DNA of 64,000 bases from Kingella_B sp963529665. Lineage in GTDB: Bacteria; Pseudomonadota; Gammaproteobacteria; Burkholderiales; Neisseriaceae. The position numbers and the translations under genes are program-made. Location of the stretch: NCBI GenBank assembly GCA_963529665.1, contig CAUSAG010000005.1:37731-101730 (forward strand), given 5' to 3'. Below the pieces are notes generated by a model that was not told the origin of the DNA, did not search any database, and saw nothing but the letters and a program-made list of their open reading frames with translations. This document shows positions 15,443 through 24,544 of this stretch, piece by piece (position 1 is the stretch's first letter; every line of letters begins with the position of its first letter).

Positions 15443-15753
15443 ATCAACAACGTTTAATGAAAGTGATTTTGGCTCCTGTTGTAACTGAAAAAAGCAACTT
15501 GGTTGCCGAAAAACGCAATCAAATGGTTTTTAAAGTGTTGAAAGATGCAACCAAAACCGAAATCAAAGCAGCCGTTGAATTGCTATTTAATGTGAAAGTT
15601 GCTTCTGTAACGACTACTTGTACAAAAGGCAAAGTAAAACGCTTTGGTCGTACATTAGGTCGTCGCAGCGATGTAAAAAAAGCCTATATCAGCTTGGTGG
15701 CTGGTCAAGAGCTGGACTTAGAAGTTGCGGCAGCAGCTGCAGATAAGGAATAA
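15439..15753 (+). CDS. rplW: 50S ribosomal protein uL23
   Basis: The protein MNQQRLMKVILAPVVTEKS (104 residues) docks SRP and trigger factor at the tunnel exit. GAGGAG at 15425-15430 is 8 nt from the ATG at 15439 but only 2 nt from an in-frame ATG at 15433, so the later start is preferred. Annotations of relatives may include the extra Met-Gly. Confidence 0.95.
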   Translation: MNQQRLMKVILAPVVTEKSNLVAEKRNQMVFKVLKDATKTEIKAAVELLFNVKVASVTTTCTKGKVKRFGRTLGRRSDVKKAYISLVAGQELDLEVAAAAADKE

Positions 15754-15755
15754 GC

Positions 15756-16589
15756 ATGGCTATTGTAAAAATGAAACCAACTTCTGCTGGTCGTCGCGGC
15801 ATGGTTCGCGTGGTAACAGAAGGTTTGTACAAGGGTGCAGCCTATGCTCCTTTGTTAGAAAAACAAAGTTCTACTGCAGGTCGTAATAATAACGGTCATA
15901 TCACTACTCGTCATAAAGGCGGTGGTCATAAACACCATTACCGTGTTGTTGATTTCAAACGTGATAAAGATGGCATCGCTGCAAAAGTAGAACGCATTGA
16001 GTATGATCCTAACCGTACCGCGCATATTGCGTTGTTGTGTTATGCCGATGGTGAGCGTCGCTACATTATTGCTCCACGTGGTATTCAAGCTGGTGCTGTG
16101 TTGGTGTCAGGTGCAGAAGCTGCGATTAAAGTAGGCAACTCTTTGCCTATCCGTAACATCCCTGTAGGTACCACTATCCACTGCATTGAAATGAAACCAG
16201 GCAAAGGTGCGCAAATTGCTCGTTCTGCTGGTGCTTCTGCAGTATTGTTAGCAAAAGAAGGTATCTACGCTCAAGTCCGCTTACGCTCTGGTGAGGTTCG
16301 TCGTATTCACGTTGATTGCCGCGCAACCGTTGGTGAGGTGGGTAATGAAGAGCAAAGCCTGAAGAAAATCGGTAAAGCTGGTGCAAACCGTTGGCGCGGT
16401 ATTCGTCCAACTGTACGCGGTGTAGTAATGAACCCAGTAGATCACCCACACGGTGGTGGTGAAGGTAGAACAGGCGAAGCTCGCGAACCTGTTAGTCCAT
16501 GGGGTACACCTGCTAAAGGTTATCGCACTCGTAATAACAAACGCACAGACAACATGATTGTTCGTCGTCGTTTTTCAAATAAAGGTTAA
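15756..16589 (+). CDS. rplB: 50S ribosomal protein uL2
   Basis: The 277-residue peptidyl-transferase-centre protein shows the L2 signature VVMNPVDHPHGGGEGRT near residue 225 and begins MAIVKMKPTSAGRRGMV. The start follows rplW after 2 nt, behind AAGGAATAAGC. Confidence 0.98.
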   Translation: MAIVKMKPTSAGRRGMVRVVTEGLYKGAAYAPLLEKQSSTAGRNNNGHITTRHKGGGHKHHYRVVDFKRDKDGIAAKVERIEYDPNRTAHIALLCYADGERRYIIAPRGIQAGAVLVSGAEAAIKVGNSLPIRNIPVGTTIHCIEMKPGKGAQIARSAGASAVLLAKEGIYAQVRLRSGEVRRIHVDCRATVGEVGNEEQSLKKIGKAGANRWRGIRPTVRGVVMNPVDHPHGGGEGRTGEAREPVSPWGTPAKGYRTRNNKRTDNMIVRRRFSNKG

Positions 16590-16594
16590 TTAAC

Positions 16595-16870
16595 ATGGCT
16601 CGTTCATTAAAAAAAGGTCCATATGTTGACCTACATTTATTGAAAAAAGTGGACACAGCTCGTGCCACAAACGACAAGCGTCCAATTAAAACATGGTCTC
16701 GTCGTTCAACTATTTTGCCTGATTTTATTGGTTTGACTATCGCTGTTCATAATGGTCGCACTCACGTGCCTGTATTTATTAGCGATAATATGGTTGGTCA
16801 TAAATTGGGTGAATTCTCATTGACTCGCACCTTTAAAGGTCATTTGGCTGATAAAAAAGCTAAGAAATAA
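16595..16870 (+). CDS. rpsS: 30S ribosomal protein uS19
   Basis: The 91-residue protein MARSLKKGPYVDLHLLKKVD has the signature VGHKLGEFSLTRTFKGH and binds the 30S head. It lies 5 nt after rplB. Confidence 0.98.
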   Translation: MARSLKKGPYVDLHLLKKVDTARATNDKRPIKTWSRRSTILPDFIGLTIAVHNGRTHVPVFISDNMVGHKLGEFSLTRTFKGHLADKKAKK

Positions 16871-16881
16871 GAGGGTAAAAC

Positions 16882-17211
16882 ATGAGAGTATCTGCACAAC
16901 ATAATAATGCCCGTATTTCTGCTCAAAAAGCTCGCCTAGTAGCAGACATGATTCGTGGCAAAGGCGTTGCTCAAGCTCTAAACATTCTGGCATTTAGCCC
17001 CAAAAAAGGAGCTGAATTGATTAAGAAAGTATTGGAGTCTGCAATCGCTAACGCTGAGCACAATAATGGTGCTGACATTGATGAATTGAAAGTGGTTACA
17101 ATTTTTGTAGACAAAGGTCCTAGTCTGAAACGTTTTCAGGCTCGTGCAAAAGGTCGTGGTAACCGTATTGAGAAACAAACTTGTCATATCAACGTGACAG
17201 TAGGCAACTAA
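16882..17211 (+). CDS. rplV: 50S ribosomal protein uL22
   Basis: The 109-residue protein carries the tunnel-loop region GPSLKRFQARAKGRGNRIEK, where macrolide-resistance changes are known in other bacteria. A GAGGG motif precedes the start. Confidence 0.98.
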   Translation: MRVSAQHNNARISAQKARLVADMIRGKGVAQALNILAFSPKKGAELIKKVLESAIANAEHNNGADIDELKVVTIFVDKGPSLKRFQARAKGRGNRIEKQTCHINVTVGN

Positions 17212-17220
17212 GGAACAACA

Positions 17221-17919
17221 ATGGGACAAAAGATTCATCCAGTTGGCTTCCGTTTGGCCGTAAATAAAGACTGGTCTTCAAAATGGTTTGCTAAAAGTAC
17301 TGATTTTGCAACAATTTTGAAGCAAGATATTGATGTGCGCGAATATTTAAATAAGCGTTTAGCTAATGCATCGGTTGGTCGTATCGTGATTGAACGGCCT
17401 GCTAAATCTGCACGCATTACCATTCATTCGGCTCGTCCGGGCGTGGTAATTGGTCAAAAGGGTGCGGATATTGAAATCTTGAAAAGAGATTTAGAAAAGC
17501 TTCTAGGTGTTACGGTTCATGTTAATATTGAAGAAATTCGCAGACCAGAGTTAGATGCTCAAATTATTGCTGATGGTATCGCGCAGCAGCTAGAGAAGCG
17601 CGTTCAATTTCGTCGCGCGATGAAACGGGCTATGCAAAATGCAATGCGTGCTGGTGCAAAAGGCATCAAAATCATGACATCAGGTCGTTTGAATGGTGCT
17701 GATATTGCGCGTAGCGAGTGGTATCGTGAAGGTCGTGTGCCATTGCATACATTACGTGCTGATGTTGATTATGCAACCAGTGAAGCTTTAACAACTTACG
17801 GTATCATTGGTTTAAAAGTATGGGTTTACAAGGGCGAAATGGGTCAAGTTCAAGCTCAGCCTGAACGTGAAGGTCGTCGTAGTAACAGAAAGGGTGCTAG
17901 AAATGCTGCAACCAACTAG
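17221..17919 (+). CDS. rpsC: 30S ribosomal protein uS3
   Basis: The 232-residue protein has the KH domain (RPGVVIGQKGADIE, about residues 75-90) and the C-terminal mRNA-entry motif GTRKG-like region; start MGQKIHPVGFRLAV is the family consensus. Its 3' end overlaps rplP by 17 nt. Confidence 0.98.
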   Translation: MGQKIHPVGFRLAVNKDWSSKWFAKSTDFATILKQDIDVREYLNKRLANASVGRIVIERPAKSARITIHSARPGVVIGQKGADIEILKRDLEKLLGVTVHVNIEEIRRPELDAQIIADGIAQQLEKRVQFRRAMKRAMQNAMRAGAKGIKIMTSGRLNGADIARSEWYREGRVPLHTLRADVDYATSEALTTYGIIGLKVWVYKGEMGQVQAQPEREGRRSNRKGARNAATN

Positions 17920-18319
17920 GCTAAAATATCGCAAACAGCACAAAGGTCGTAACACAGGTATTGCTACTCGTGGTAACGTGGTAAGTTTTGGTGATTTTGG
18001 TTTAAAAGCAACTGGACGTGGCCGTTTAACTGCTCGTCAAATTGAGGCTGCGCGTCGTGCAATGACACGCCATATTAAACGTGGCGGTCGCATTTGGATT
18101 CGTGTATTTCCTGATAAGCCAATCACTGAAAAACCTATTCAGGTTCGTATGGGTGGCGGTAAAGGTAATGTAGAGTATTACATTGCTGAAATACAGCCTG
18201 GTAAAGTATTGTATGAAATGGATGGGGTAAACGAAGTATTAGCTCGCGAGGCATTTGCTTTGGCTGCTGCTAAATTGCCAATCCCAACTACATTTGTAAC
18301 AAGACAGGTGGGTAAATAA
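17903..18319 (+). CDS. rplP: 50S ribosomal protein uL16
   Basis: The 138-residue protein MLQPTRLKYRKQHKGRNTG carries the signature MGGGKGNVEYYIAEI and contacts the A-site tRNA elbow. The ATG at 17903 lies inside the end of rpsC; earlier in-frame starts give a non-homologous extension. Confidence 0.97.
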   Translation: MLQPTRLKYRKQHKGRNTGIATRGNVVSFGDFGLKATGRGRLTARQIEAARRAMTRHIKRGGRIWIRVFPDKPITEKPIQVRMGGGKGNVEYYIAEIQPGKVLYEMDGVNEVLAREAFALAAAKLPIPTTFVTRQVGK

Positions 18320-18510
18320 TGAAATCCAATGAATTGAAAGAAAAATCAGTAGTAGAGTTAAATGAAATTTTGACTGATTTACTTAAGCAACAATTCGGTT
18401 TACGCATGCAGCATGCTACAGGTCAACTGGGGCAAACTAGCGAAATAAAGCGAATCCGTCGCGATATTGCTCGTGTAAAAACTATTATCTCTGAAAAAGG
18501 TGTCCAATAA
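18319..18510 (+). CDS. rpmC: 50S ribosomal protein uL29
   Basis: A 63-residue helical-hairpin protein at the tunnel exit (MKSNELKEKSVVELNEILTD), with the signature IKRIRRDIARVKTI. Its start overlaps the rplP stop and its stop overlaps the rpsQ start (TAATG in both). Confidence 0.97.
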   Translation: MKSNELKEKSVVELNEILTDLLKQQFGLRMQHATGQLGQTSEIKRIRRDIARVKTIISEKGVQ

Positions 18511-18773
18511 TGAGTATCGAAAAAAATGTTCGTACTTTGCAGGGTAAAGTAGTAAGCGATAAAATGGATAAAACCGTAACTGTATTGATTGAACGTAAGG
18601 TAAAGCATCCATTATATGGCAAGATCATTCGTCTCTCTACCAAGATTCATGCACATGATGAGCACAATCAATATGGAATTGGTGATGTGGTGGTGATTCA
18701 AGAAACTCGTCCTTTGTCCAAGACTAAATCTTGGGTAGTCAAACAGTTAGTAGAAAAAGCACGTATTGTATAA
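18510..18773 (+). CDS. rpsQ: 30S ribosomal protein uS17
   Basis: The 87-residue OB-fold protein begins with RTLQGKVVSDKMDKTVTV and has the signature IGDVVVIQETRPLSKTKSW. It is the last gene before an intrinsic terminator, so the transcription unit from rplC may end here. Confidence 0.98.
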   Translation: MSIEKNVRTLQGKVVSDKMDKTVTVLIERKVKHPLYGKIIRLSTKIHAHDEHNQYGIGDVVVIQETRPLSKTKSWVVKQLVEKARIV

Positions 18774-18781
18774 AGCAAAAA

Positions 18782-18817
18782 AATGGAATTTACTGGAATT
18801 AGTAAATTCCATTTTAC
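18782..18817 (+). terminator. Intrinsic terminator between rpsQ and rplN
   Basis: AATGGAATTTACT and AGTAAATTCCATT form a perfect 13-bp stem with a 6-nt loop, followed by TTACTTTATTT. It splits the usual S10 and spc units. Confidence 0.85.
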
Positions 18818-19001
18818 TTTATTTATTAATGCGCAAAATAGCGTGTTACGGCATGAAATCCTCCATCTTTGGTATTGAAAAATAAAAAAGTGGGAGTAGG
18901 TGTTTAAGATGAAACTTGCGGAAATTTGGAAATTATTTGATTGAGATTTCCTTTAGTTGCCAAATTATTGAAAAATAACGGCATGATTTTTTATTGAGAG
19001 C
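18818..19001. other. AT-rich gap between rpsQ and rplN
   Basis: Part of a 398-bp gap. Between the terminator and the next promoter I see no gene, DUS or strong repeat, only AT-rich sequence. The absence of DUS copies is unusual for a gap of this size here. Confidence 0.5.
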
Positions 19002-19029
19002 TTGTCAATATTAGAAAGTGTGATATAAT
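19002..19029 (+). promoter_or_regulatory. Promoter of the rplN (spc) operon
   Basis: TTGTCA (19002-19007), a 16-nt spacer and TATAAT (19024-19029) form a near-consensus promoter. The leader of about 135 nt that follows includes a small hairpin, CTCTC-TTTT-GAGAG, at 19059-19072. Confidence 0.85.
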
Positions 19030-19171
19030 TCAAAATTCTTGAGCCCTTTCTGGGTATTCTCTCTTTTGAGAGCCAAAACTGATCCAGGTTGTTGTGTAAG
19101 ATATTAAATTTATCATGCATGATTTGTAAGTGATGTAATGGATTAAGTTGGATTTTTAAAGGTTATTTAAT

Positions 19172-19540
19172 ATGATTCAAATGCAAACTATTTTAGATGT
19201 TGCTGACAATTCAGGTGCGCGTCGAGTGATGTGCATTAAGGTGCTTGGGGGATCTAAGCGACGGTATGCTAATGTTGGCGATGTTATTAAGGTGGCGGTG
19301 AAAGATGCTGCTCCTCGTGGGCGAGTAAAAAAAGGTGATGTTTATAATGCCGTTGTGGTTCGTACCGCAAAAGGTATCCGACGGGCAGATGGTGCGTTAA
19401 TTAAATTTGACAATAATGCAGCAGTGTTGCTAAATAACAAACTTGAGCCCATGGGTACTCGAATATTTGGTCCTGTGACTCGTGAGTTGCGTACAGAGCG
19501 CTTTATGAAAATTGTTTCGTTGGCGCCTGAGGTATTGTGA
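19172..19540 (+). CDS. rplN: 50S ribosomal protein uL14
   Basis: The 122-residue protein MIQMQTILDVADNSGARRVM has the signature around ARRVMCIKVLGGSKRRYANV. Codons such as CGA, CGG, GGG, GGA and ATA appear, unlike the rplC-rpsQ block where CGT and GGT dominate. AAAGG precedes the start. Confidence 0.98.
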   Translation: MIQMQTILDVADNSGARRVMCIKVLGGSKRRYANVGDVIKVAVKDAAPRGRVKKGDVYNAVVVRTAKGIRRADGALIKFDNNAAVLLNNKLEPMGTRIFGPVTRELRTERFMKIVSLAPEVL

Positions 19541-19560
19541 GCTATTTAGGAAGGGCTATA

Positions 19561-19899
19561 ATGAAAAAAATTATTAAAGGCGATCAGGTTGTTGTTATTG
19601 CTGGTAAGGATGGTGGCAAGCAGGGTCGTGTAATCGGTGTGCTGGGTGATAAGGTACTTGTGGAAGGTGTTAATGTTGTTAAGCACCATCAAAAACCTAA
19701 TCCTATGCGTAATATTGAAGGTGGTATAGTTATTAAAGAGGTGCCGCTTTCTATTTCTAATGTGGCTATTTTAAACCCAAGTACGAATAAGGCAGATCGG
19801 GTTGGTATTAAAATTGTTGTTATTAAGGGCAAGACGAAACGTATTCGTGTGTTTAAATCAAGCGGGGCAGAAATTCCTGCTGTTAATCGCGGAGTATAA
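19561..19899 (+). CDS. rplX: 50S ribosomal protein uL24
   Basis: The 112-residue KOW-motif protein (IIKGDQVVVIAGKDGGKQGR) is an early assembly initiator of the large subunit. The start at 19561 is set by AGGAAGGG; a GTG overlapping the rplN stop would add an unconserved stretch. Confidence 0.97.
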   Translation: MKKIIKGDQVVVIAGKDGGKQGRVIGVLGDKVLVEGVNVVKHHQKPNPMRNIEGGIVIKEVPLSISNVAILNPSTNKADRVGIKIVVIKGKTKRIRVFKSSGAEIPAVNRGV

Positions 19900-19904
19900 A
19901 TAAT

Positions 19905-20444
19905 ATGACACGCTTACAAGAATTTTATAAAAATGTGGTTGTGCCTGAGTTGGTAAAACAATTTGGATATCAATCAATTATGGAAGTGCCTCGTATTGAG
20001 AAAATCACTTTAAATATGGGTGTAGGTGAAGCTGTAACTGATAAAAAAATAATGGAGTATGCGGTTGGTGATTTGCAGAAAATTTCTGGTCAGAAGCCAG
20101 TGGTTACTGTAGCACGTAAATCTATTGCAGGTTTTAAAATTCGCGATGATTATCCAGTTGGTTGTAAGGTTACATTACGCAGGGAGAGAATGTTTGAGTT
20201 TTTGGATCGGTTAGTAACTATTGCCTTGCCTCGCGTGCGTGATTTCCGTGGTGTGAATGGTAAGTCATTCGATGGGAGTGGTAATTATAATATGGGTGTA
20301 CGTGAGCAAATTATTTTTCCAGAAATTGAGTACGATAAAATTGATGCGTTACGTGGGTTGAATATTACTATTACAACTACAGCGAAAACCGATGAAGAAG
20401 CGAAAGCTTTATTATCATTGTTTAAATTTCCATTTAAAGGTTAA
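19905..20444 (+). CDS. rplE: 50S ribosomal protein uL5
   Basis: The 179-residue 5S-rRNA-binding protein has the signature region VPRIEKITLNMGVGEA and KSIAGFKIRDDYPVGCKVT. It is 5 nt after rplX. Confidence 0.98.
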   Translation: MTRLQEFYKNVVVPELVKQFGYQSIMEVPRIEKITLNMGVGEAVTDKKIMEYAVGDLQKISGQKPVVTVARKSIAGFKIRDDYPVGCKVTLRRERMFEFLDRLVTIALPRVRDFRGVNGKSFDGSGNYNMGVREQIIFPEIEYDKIDALRGLNITITTTAKTDEEAKALLSLFKFPFKG

Positions 20445-20446
20445 TT

Positions 20447-20752
20447 ATGGCTAAGAAGGCACTTATTAATCGTGAAGTAAAACGTGTTGCACTGGCTAGA
20501 AAATATGCTGCAAAGCGTGCAGCTATTTTTGCGGTTATTAACAATGCAGATGCAACAGATGAAGAGCGCTTTGAGGCGCGACTTAAATTCCAATCAATTC
20601 CTCGTAATGCTGCTCCAGTTAGACAACGTCGGCGTTGCGCTATAACGGGTCGTCCTCGTGGAGTATTCCGGAAATTTGGTTTAGGGCGTATTAAAATTCG
20701 TGAAATCGCCATGCGTGGTGCAATTCCTGGCGTTGTTAAGGCCTCTTGGTGA
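20447..20752 (+). CDS. rpsN: 30S ribosomal protein uS14 (zinc-free type)
   Basis: The 101-residue form lacks the CxxC...CxxC zinc motif and has the C-minus signature RRRCAITGRPRGVFRKFGL. It lies 2 nt after rplE. Confidence 0.97.
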   Translation: MAKKALINREVKRVALARKYAAKRAAIFAVINNADATDEERFEARLKFQSIPRNAAPVRQRRRCAITGRPRGVFRKFGLGRIKIREIAMRGAIPGVVKASW

Positions 20753-20767
20753 ATAGGAGTATAGAAA

Positions 20768-21160
20768 ATGAGTATGCATGATCCTATTTCCGATATGTTA
20801 ACTCGTATTCGTAATGCACAGCGTGCGAATAAAGTTTTTGTGACTATGCCTTCTTCAAAACTAAAATGTGCTATTGCAAATGTTTTGAAAGAAGAGGGAT
20901 ATATTGAAGATTTTTCTGTATCAGTTGATGGGAAGCCTGAATTATCTATTACTTTAAAATATTATTTGGGTCGTCCTGTTATAGAACAAATTAAACGTGT
21001 TTCTCGCCCAGGGCTCCGTATTTATAAGGGAGTGAATACTATTCCTTTTGTTATGAATGGATTGGGTGTTGCAATTATCAGCACTTCACAAGGAATCATG
21101 ACTGACCGTAAGGCGCGCAGCTTGGGTGTTGGTGGTGAGTTGTTGTGTGTTGTTGCTTAA
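20768..21160 (+). CDS. rpsH: 30S ribosomal protein uS8
   Basis: The 130-residue protein MSMHDPISDMLTRIRNAQRA ends with the signature STSQGIMTDRKARSLGVGGE. In E. coli S8 represses the spc operon. Confidence 0.98.
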   Translation: MSMHDPISDMLTRIRNAQRANKVFVTMPSSKLKCAIANVLKEEGYIEDFSVSVDGKPELSITLKYYLGRPVIEQIKRVSRPGLRIYKGVNTIPFVMNGLGVAIISTSQGIMTDRKARSLGVGGELLCVVA

Positions 21161-21180
21161 AGTGAGAGAGGATTGTTGAA

Positions 21181-21714
21181 ATGTCTCGCGTAGCAAAAAA
21201 TCCAGTAGTAGTTCCTGCTGGAGTTGAGGTGAATTTTGGAACTGATTCGTTAACTGTTAAAGGTAAAAATGGTGCATTGTCTCTTCGTTTAATTGATGGT
21301 GTAAGGGTAGAATTGAATAGTAATCAATTAGTTTTTGCGCCTATTGATAACAGTAAGCAAGCAAATGCAATGTCTGGTACTTTGCGTGCACTGGTTGCAA
21401 ATAGTGTAAAAGGTATATCAGAAGGTTTTGAGAAGAGATTGCAATTAGTTGGGGTGGGTTATCGTGCTCAAGCACAGGGTGCTACACTGAATTTATCTTT
21501 AGGTTTTTCTCATCCTGTTGTGTATGAGATGCCAGAAGGTGTTACTGTTTCTACTCCTTCTCAAACGGAAATTGTATTAACTGGTGCAAATAAGCAAGCA
21601 GTGGGGCAAGTTGCGGCGGAAATACGCGCTTATCGTCCTCCTGAGCCATATAAAGGTAAAGGGGTGCGCTATGCAGGCGAAGTGGTGCTTATGAAAGAAG
21701 CTAAGAAAAAATAA
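21181..21714 (+). CDS. rplF: 50S ribosomal protein uL6
   Basis: The 177-residue protein near the factor-binding site shows the signature PEPYKGKGVRYAGE at its C-terminus and VGVGYRAQAQGATLNLSLG in the middle. Confidence 0.98.
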   Translation: MSRVAKNPVVVPAGVEVNFGTDSLTVKGKNGALSLRLIDGVRVELNSNQLVFAPIDNSKQANAMSGTLRALVANSVKGISEGFEKRLQLVGVGYRAQAQGATLNLSLGFSHPVVYEMPEGVTVSTPSQTEIVLTGANKQAVGQVAAEIRAYRPPEPYKGKGVRYAGEVVLMKEAKKK

Positions 21715-21728
21715 TTGAGGTTCTAATT

Positions 21729-22082
21729 ATGAATAAAAAAACTGCGAGATTGCGTCGTGCACGTAAGACGCGCATGAAAATTTCGGATTTAAAGGTTGTG
21801 CGTTTATGTGTATTGCGTACTAATAACCATATTTATGCGCAAATTATTGATCCAAGCGGAAGTGGGGTGCTAGCTTCTGCATCTACGTTAGATAAAGAGA
21901 TTCGTAACCAGGTAAAATCTGGGAGTAACAGTGAATCCGCTGCGGTTGTGGGCAAATATATTGCAGAAAGAGCCAAATCAGTAGGAATTGAAGAAGTTGC
22001 TTTTGATCGATCAGGATTTCAATATCATGGTCGAATAAAAGCATTAGCTGAGGCTGCTCGCAATAATGGATTAAAATTCTAA
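21729..22082 (+). CDS. rplR: 50S ribosomal protein uL18
   Basis: The 117-residue 5S-rRNA-binding protein starts with a basic stretch (MNKKTARLRRARKTRMKI) and ends FDRSGFQYHGRIKALAEAAR. Confidence 0.98.
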   Translation: MNKKTARLRRARKTRMKISDLKVVRLCVLRTNNHIYAQIIDPSGSGVLASASTLDKEIRNQVKSGSNSESAAVVGKYIAERAKSVGIEEVAFDRSGFQYHGRIKALAEAARNNGLKF

Positions 22083-22101
22083 GATTTTAAGGGCTAAATA
22101 T

Positions 22102-22614
22102 ATGGCAAAAAATGAGATAGAAGAACGCAACGATGGTTTGATTGAAAAAATGGTTGCCGTAAATCGTGTAACAAAAGTGGTCAAAGGTGGTCGCATTATG
22201 GCATTTTCCGCATTGACGGTGGTTGGGAATGGCGATGGTCAGATTGGTATGGGAAAGGGAAAATCTCGTGAAGTGCCAGTTGCTGTTCAGAAAGCAATGG
22301 ATCAGGCGCGGCGTAACATGATTAGAATTCCATTAAAAAATGGAACGATACATCACGAAGTACTTGGTAAGCATGGTTCTACAAAGGTTTTTATTCAGCC
22401 TGCAAAAGAAGGTAGCGGTATTAAAGCTGGTGGACCAATGAGATTAGTATTTGAGGTTATGGGTGTTCATAATATTTCTGCTAAAGTACATGGTTCAACA
22501 AATCCTTATAATATTGTTCGCGCTACTTTGAATGGTTTGGCGCAGTTATATACTCCTTCTGAAATTGCTGCTAAACGCGGCTTAACAGTGGAAGAAGTTT
22601 TAGGAGTTAAATAA
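22102..22614 (+). CDS. rpsE: 30S ribosomal protein uS5
   Basis: The 170-residue accuracy protein has the dsRBD-like signature VAVNRVTKVVKGGRIMAFSA and the GNGDGQIGMGKGKSREVP loop. Its stop overlaps the rpmD start (TAATG). Confidence 0.98.
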   Translation: MAKNEIEERNDGLIEKMVAVNRVTKVVKGGRIMAFSALTVVGNGDGQIGMGKGKSREVPVAVQKAMDQARRNMIRIPLKNGTIHHEVLGKHGSTKVFIQPAKEGSGIKAGGPMRLVFEVMGVHNISAKVHGSTNPYNIVRATLNGLAQLYTPSEIAAKRGLTVEEVLGVK

Positions 22615-22799
22615 TGGTAGAGCAGAAAACTATTAAAATTACTCTAATAAAGAGTTTGATCGGAACAATTACCACGCATAAAGCGTGTGCATATGGGTTG
22701 GGGTTACGCCGCTTAGGACAGACGGCAATGGTTCTAGATACTCCTGAAAACAGAGGTATGATTAACAAAATTAGTTATTTATTAGATGTGGAGTCGTGA
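22614..22799 (+). CDS. rpmD: 50S ribosomal protein uL30
   Basis: A 61-residue protein with the signature TTHKACAYGLGLRRLGQTAM. It is one of the less conserved members of the cluster and is complete here. Confidence 0.96.
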   Translation: MVEQKTIKITLIKSLIGTITTHKACAYGLGLRRLGQTAMVLDTPENRGMINKISYLLDVES

Positions 22800-22800
22800 T

Positions 22801-23229
22801 ATGTTTTTGAATACAATTCAAAATACTTTGGGTGTTCATGCAGCACGTCGTGTAGGTCGTGGTATCGGTAGTGGTTTGGGTAAAACTTGTGGAAGGGGGC
22901 ATAAAGGTCAGAAAAGTCGTGCTGGAGGATGTCACAAGGTTGGTTTTGAAGGTGGGCAGATGCCGCTGCAACGACGATTGCCTAAAAGAGGATTTAATTC
23001 CTTGGGTGCTCGGTATAGTGCTCAAATTACATTGAGTGAATTAGCCTCTGTTGGAGCTGATACTGTTGACTTGTTAGTTTTAAAACAAGCAGGATTGATT
23101 TCATCTGAGGTTAGATCAGTTAAAGTAATCGCTTCTGGTAGTATAAAAAAGTCAGTTTTGTTAAAAGATTTACGAGTAACCCAAGGGGCAAGAAAAGAAA
23201 TTGAGGCAGCTGGGGGGAAAGTTGAATAG
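22801..23229 (+). CDS. rplO: 50S ribosomal protein uL15
   Basis: The 142-residue protein has the Gly-rich N-terminal arm RVGRGIGSGLGKTCGRGHKG and the C-terminal signature VIASGSIKKSVLLKDL-like region. The ATG at 22801 is 1 nt after the rpmD stop. Confidence 0.97.
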   Translation: MFLNTIQNTLGVHAARRVGRGIGSGLGKTCGRGHKGQKSRAGGCHKVGFEGGQMPLQRRLPKRGFNSLGARYSAQITLSELASVGADTVDLLVLKQAGLISSEVRSVKVIASGSIKKSVLLKDLRVTQGARKEIEAAGGKVE

Positions 23230-23241
23230 GATCTTGTAACA

Positions 23242-24543
23242 GTGTCATCAAAACTATTTCTTTCTAAGCAATCAAAACTATGGTCTAATCAGGAGTTCAG
23301 GAATAGGCTAGTATTTTTGTTAGGTGCTCTGGTTGTATTCCGTATTGGTTCCCATATACCTGTGCCTGGTGTTGATGCAGATGCGTTAGCACAAGTTTAT
23401 CAGCAAAGAGGAAGTGGAAATATATTAAGTATGTTTAATATATTTTCAGGAGGAGCGTTAGAGCGATTTAGCATTTTTGCTATTGGTATTATGCCTTATA
23501 TATCTTCATCGATTATTATGCAGTTGGCGAGCGAAATAATTCCAGCGCTTAAGAGTATGAAGAAAGAAGGAAATACGGGGCGTAAAGTCATTACAAAATA
23601 TACACGGTTAGGCACAGTTCTTTTGGCAGCAATACAAGGTGTAGGTGTGGCTACGTTTGTATTAAGTCAAAAAATTGTAGTGATAAGTTCATTTGAGTTT
23701 TACATCTCTACAATAACATGCTTAGGTGGTGGAACAATGTTTCTTATGTGGTTAGGTGAGCAAATCACGGAAAGAGGGATTGGTAATGGTATTTCATTAA
23801 TTATCACTGCTGGAATTATTTCTGGCATACCTTCTGCCATAGCTTTACTTAATAATTTGAGTCAAGAACGTCCGTTGTTCGCTGTGTCACTTATAGTTGC
23901 TGTTTTATTGTTGATTTTAGGAATTGTTTTTATTGAAAGTGCTCTTAGGAAAATTCCAGTTCAATATGCAAAACAGCAAAATTCTGGTAACTATTTTCTA
24001 GCTAGAAATGCTGCTCATATTCCTTTTAAATTAAATATGGCAGGTGTTATACCACCTATTTTTGCATCTAGCATCATTATGCTTCCTTCTATGTTGTTGA
24101 ATTGGGTAGGGTCTGGAAATACTAAAATAATTAGTGTTTTATCTATGTTGCAACATGGGCAAGTAGCATATATGGCAATATTTGCTGCTACGATAATATT
24201 TTTCTGCTATTTTTATACAGCACTTGCATTTAGTCCTCGGGAAATCGCAGAGAATTTAAAAAAGAGTGGAGCTTTTGTTCCAGGAGTTAGACCAGGAGAT
24301 CAAACAGCGAAATATTTGGAAAACGTTGTTTTGCGATTAACACTCTTTGGTGCTTTGTATATTGCTTTTGTTTGTTTGCTGCCAGAAGTTTTAACTTCTT
24401 TTGTGGGGGTGCCATTTTATTTAGGTGGAACTTCACTATTAATTTTAATAGTTGTTGTAATGGATTTTAATACTCAGGTAACGTCATATCGTGTTACTCA
24501 AAGATATGAGGGCTTGGTTCCAAATAAGAGTGGATTGAAATAG
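23242..24543 (+). CDS. secY: Preprotein translocase channel subunit SecY
   Basis: The 433-residue, ten-helix inner-membrane protein is the pore of the Sec translocon, with SecE and SecG encoded elsewhere. Visible are the plug-region start RIGSHIPVPGVD, GIMPYISSSIIMQL and the cytosolic loop with TRYEGLVPN-like QRYEGLVPNKSGL end. It starts with GTG at 23242, with AGGA about 11 nt upstream. It uses many ATA and AGG codons, more than the flanking genes. Confidence 0.97.
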   Translation: MSSKLFLSKQSKLWSNQEFRNRLVFLLGALVVFRIGSHIPVPGVDADALAQVYQQRGSGNILSMFNIFSGGALERFSIFAIGIMPYISSSIIMQLASEIIPALKSMKKEGNTGRKVITKYTRLGTVLLAAIQGVGVATFVLSQKIVVISSFEFYISTITCLGGGTMFLMWLGEQITERGIGNGISLIITAGIISGIPSAIALLNNLSQERPLFAVSLIVAVLLLILGIVFIESALRKIPVQYAKQQNSGNYFLARNAAHIPFKLNMAGVIPPIFASSIIMLPSMLLNWVGSGNTKIISVLSMLQHGQVAYMAIFAATIIFFCYFYTALAFSPREIAENLKKSGAFVPGVRPGDQTAKYLENVVLRLTLFGALYIAFVCLLPEVLTSFVGVPFYLGGTSLLILIVVVMDFNTQVTSYRVTQRYEGLVPNKSGLK

Positions 24544-24544
24544 T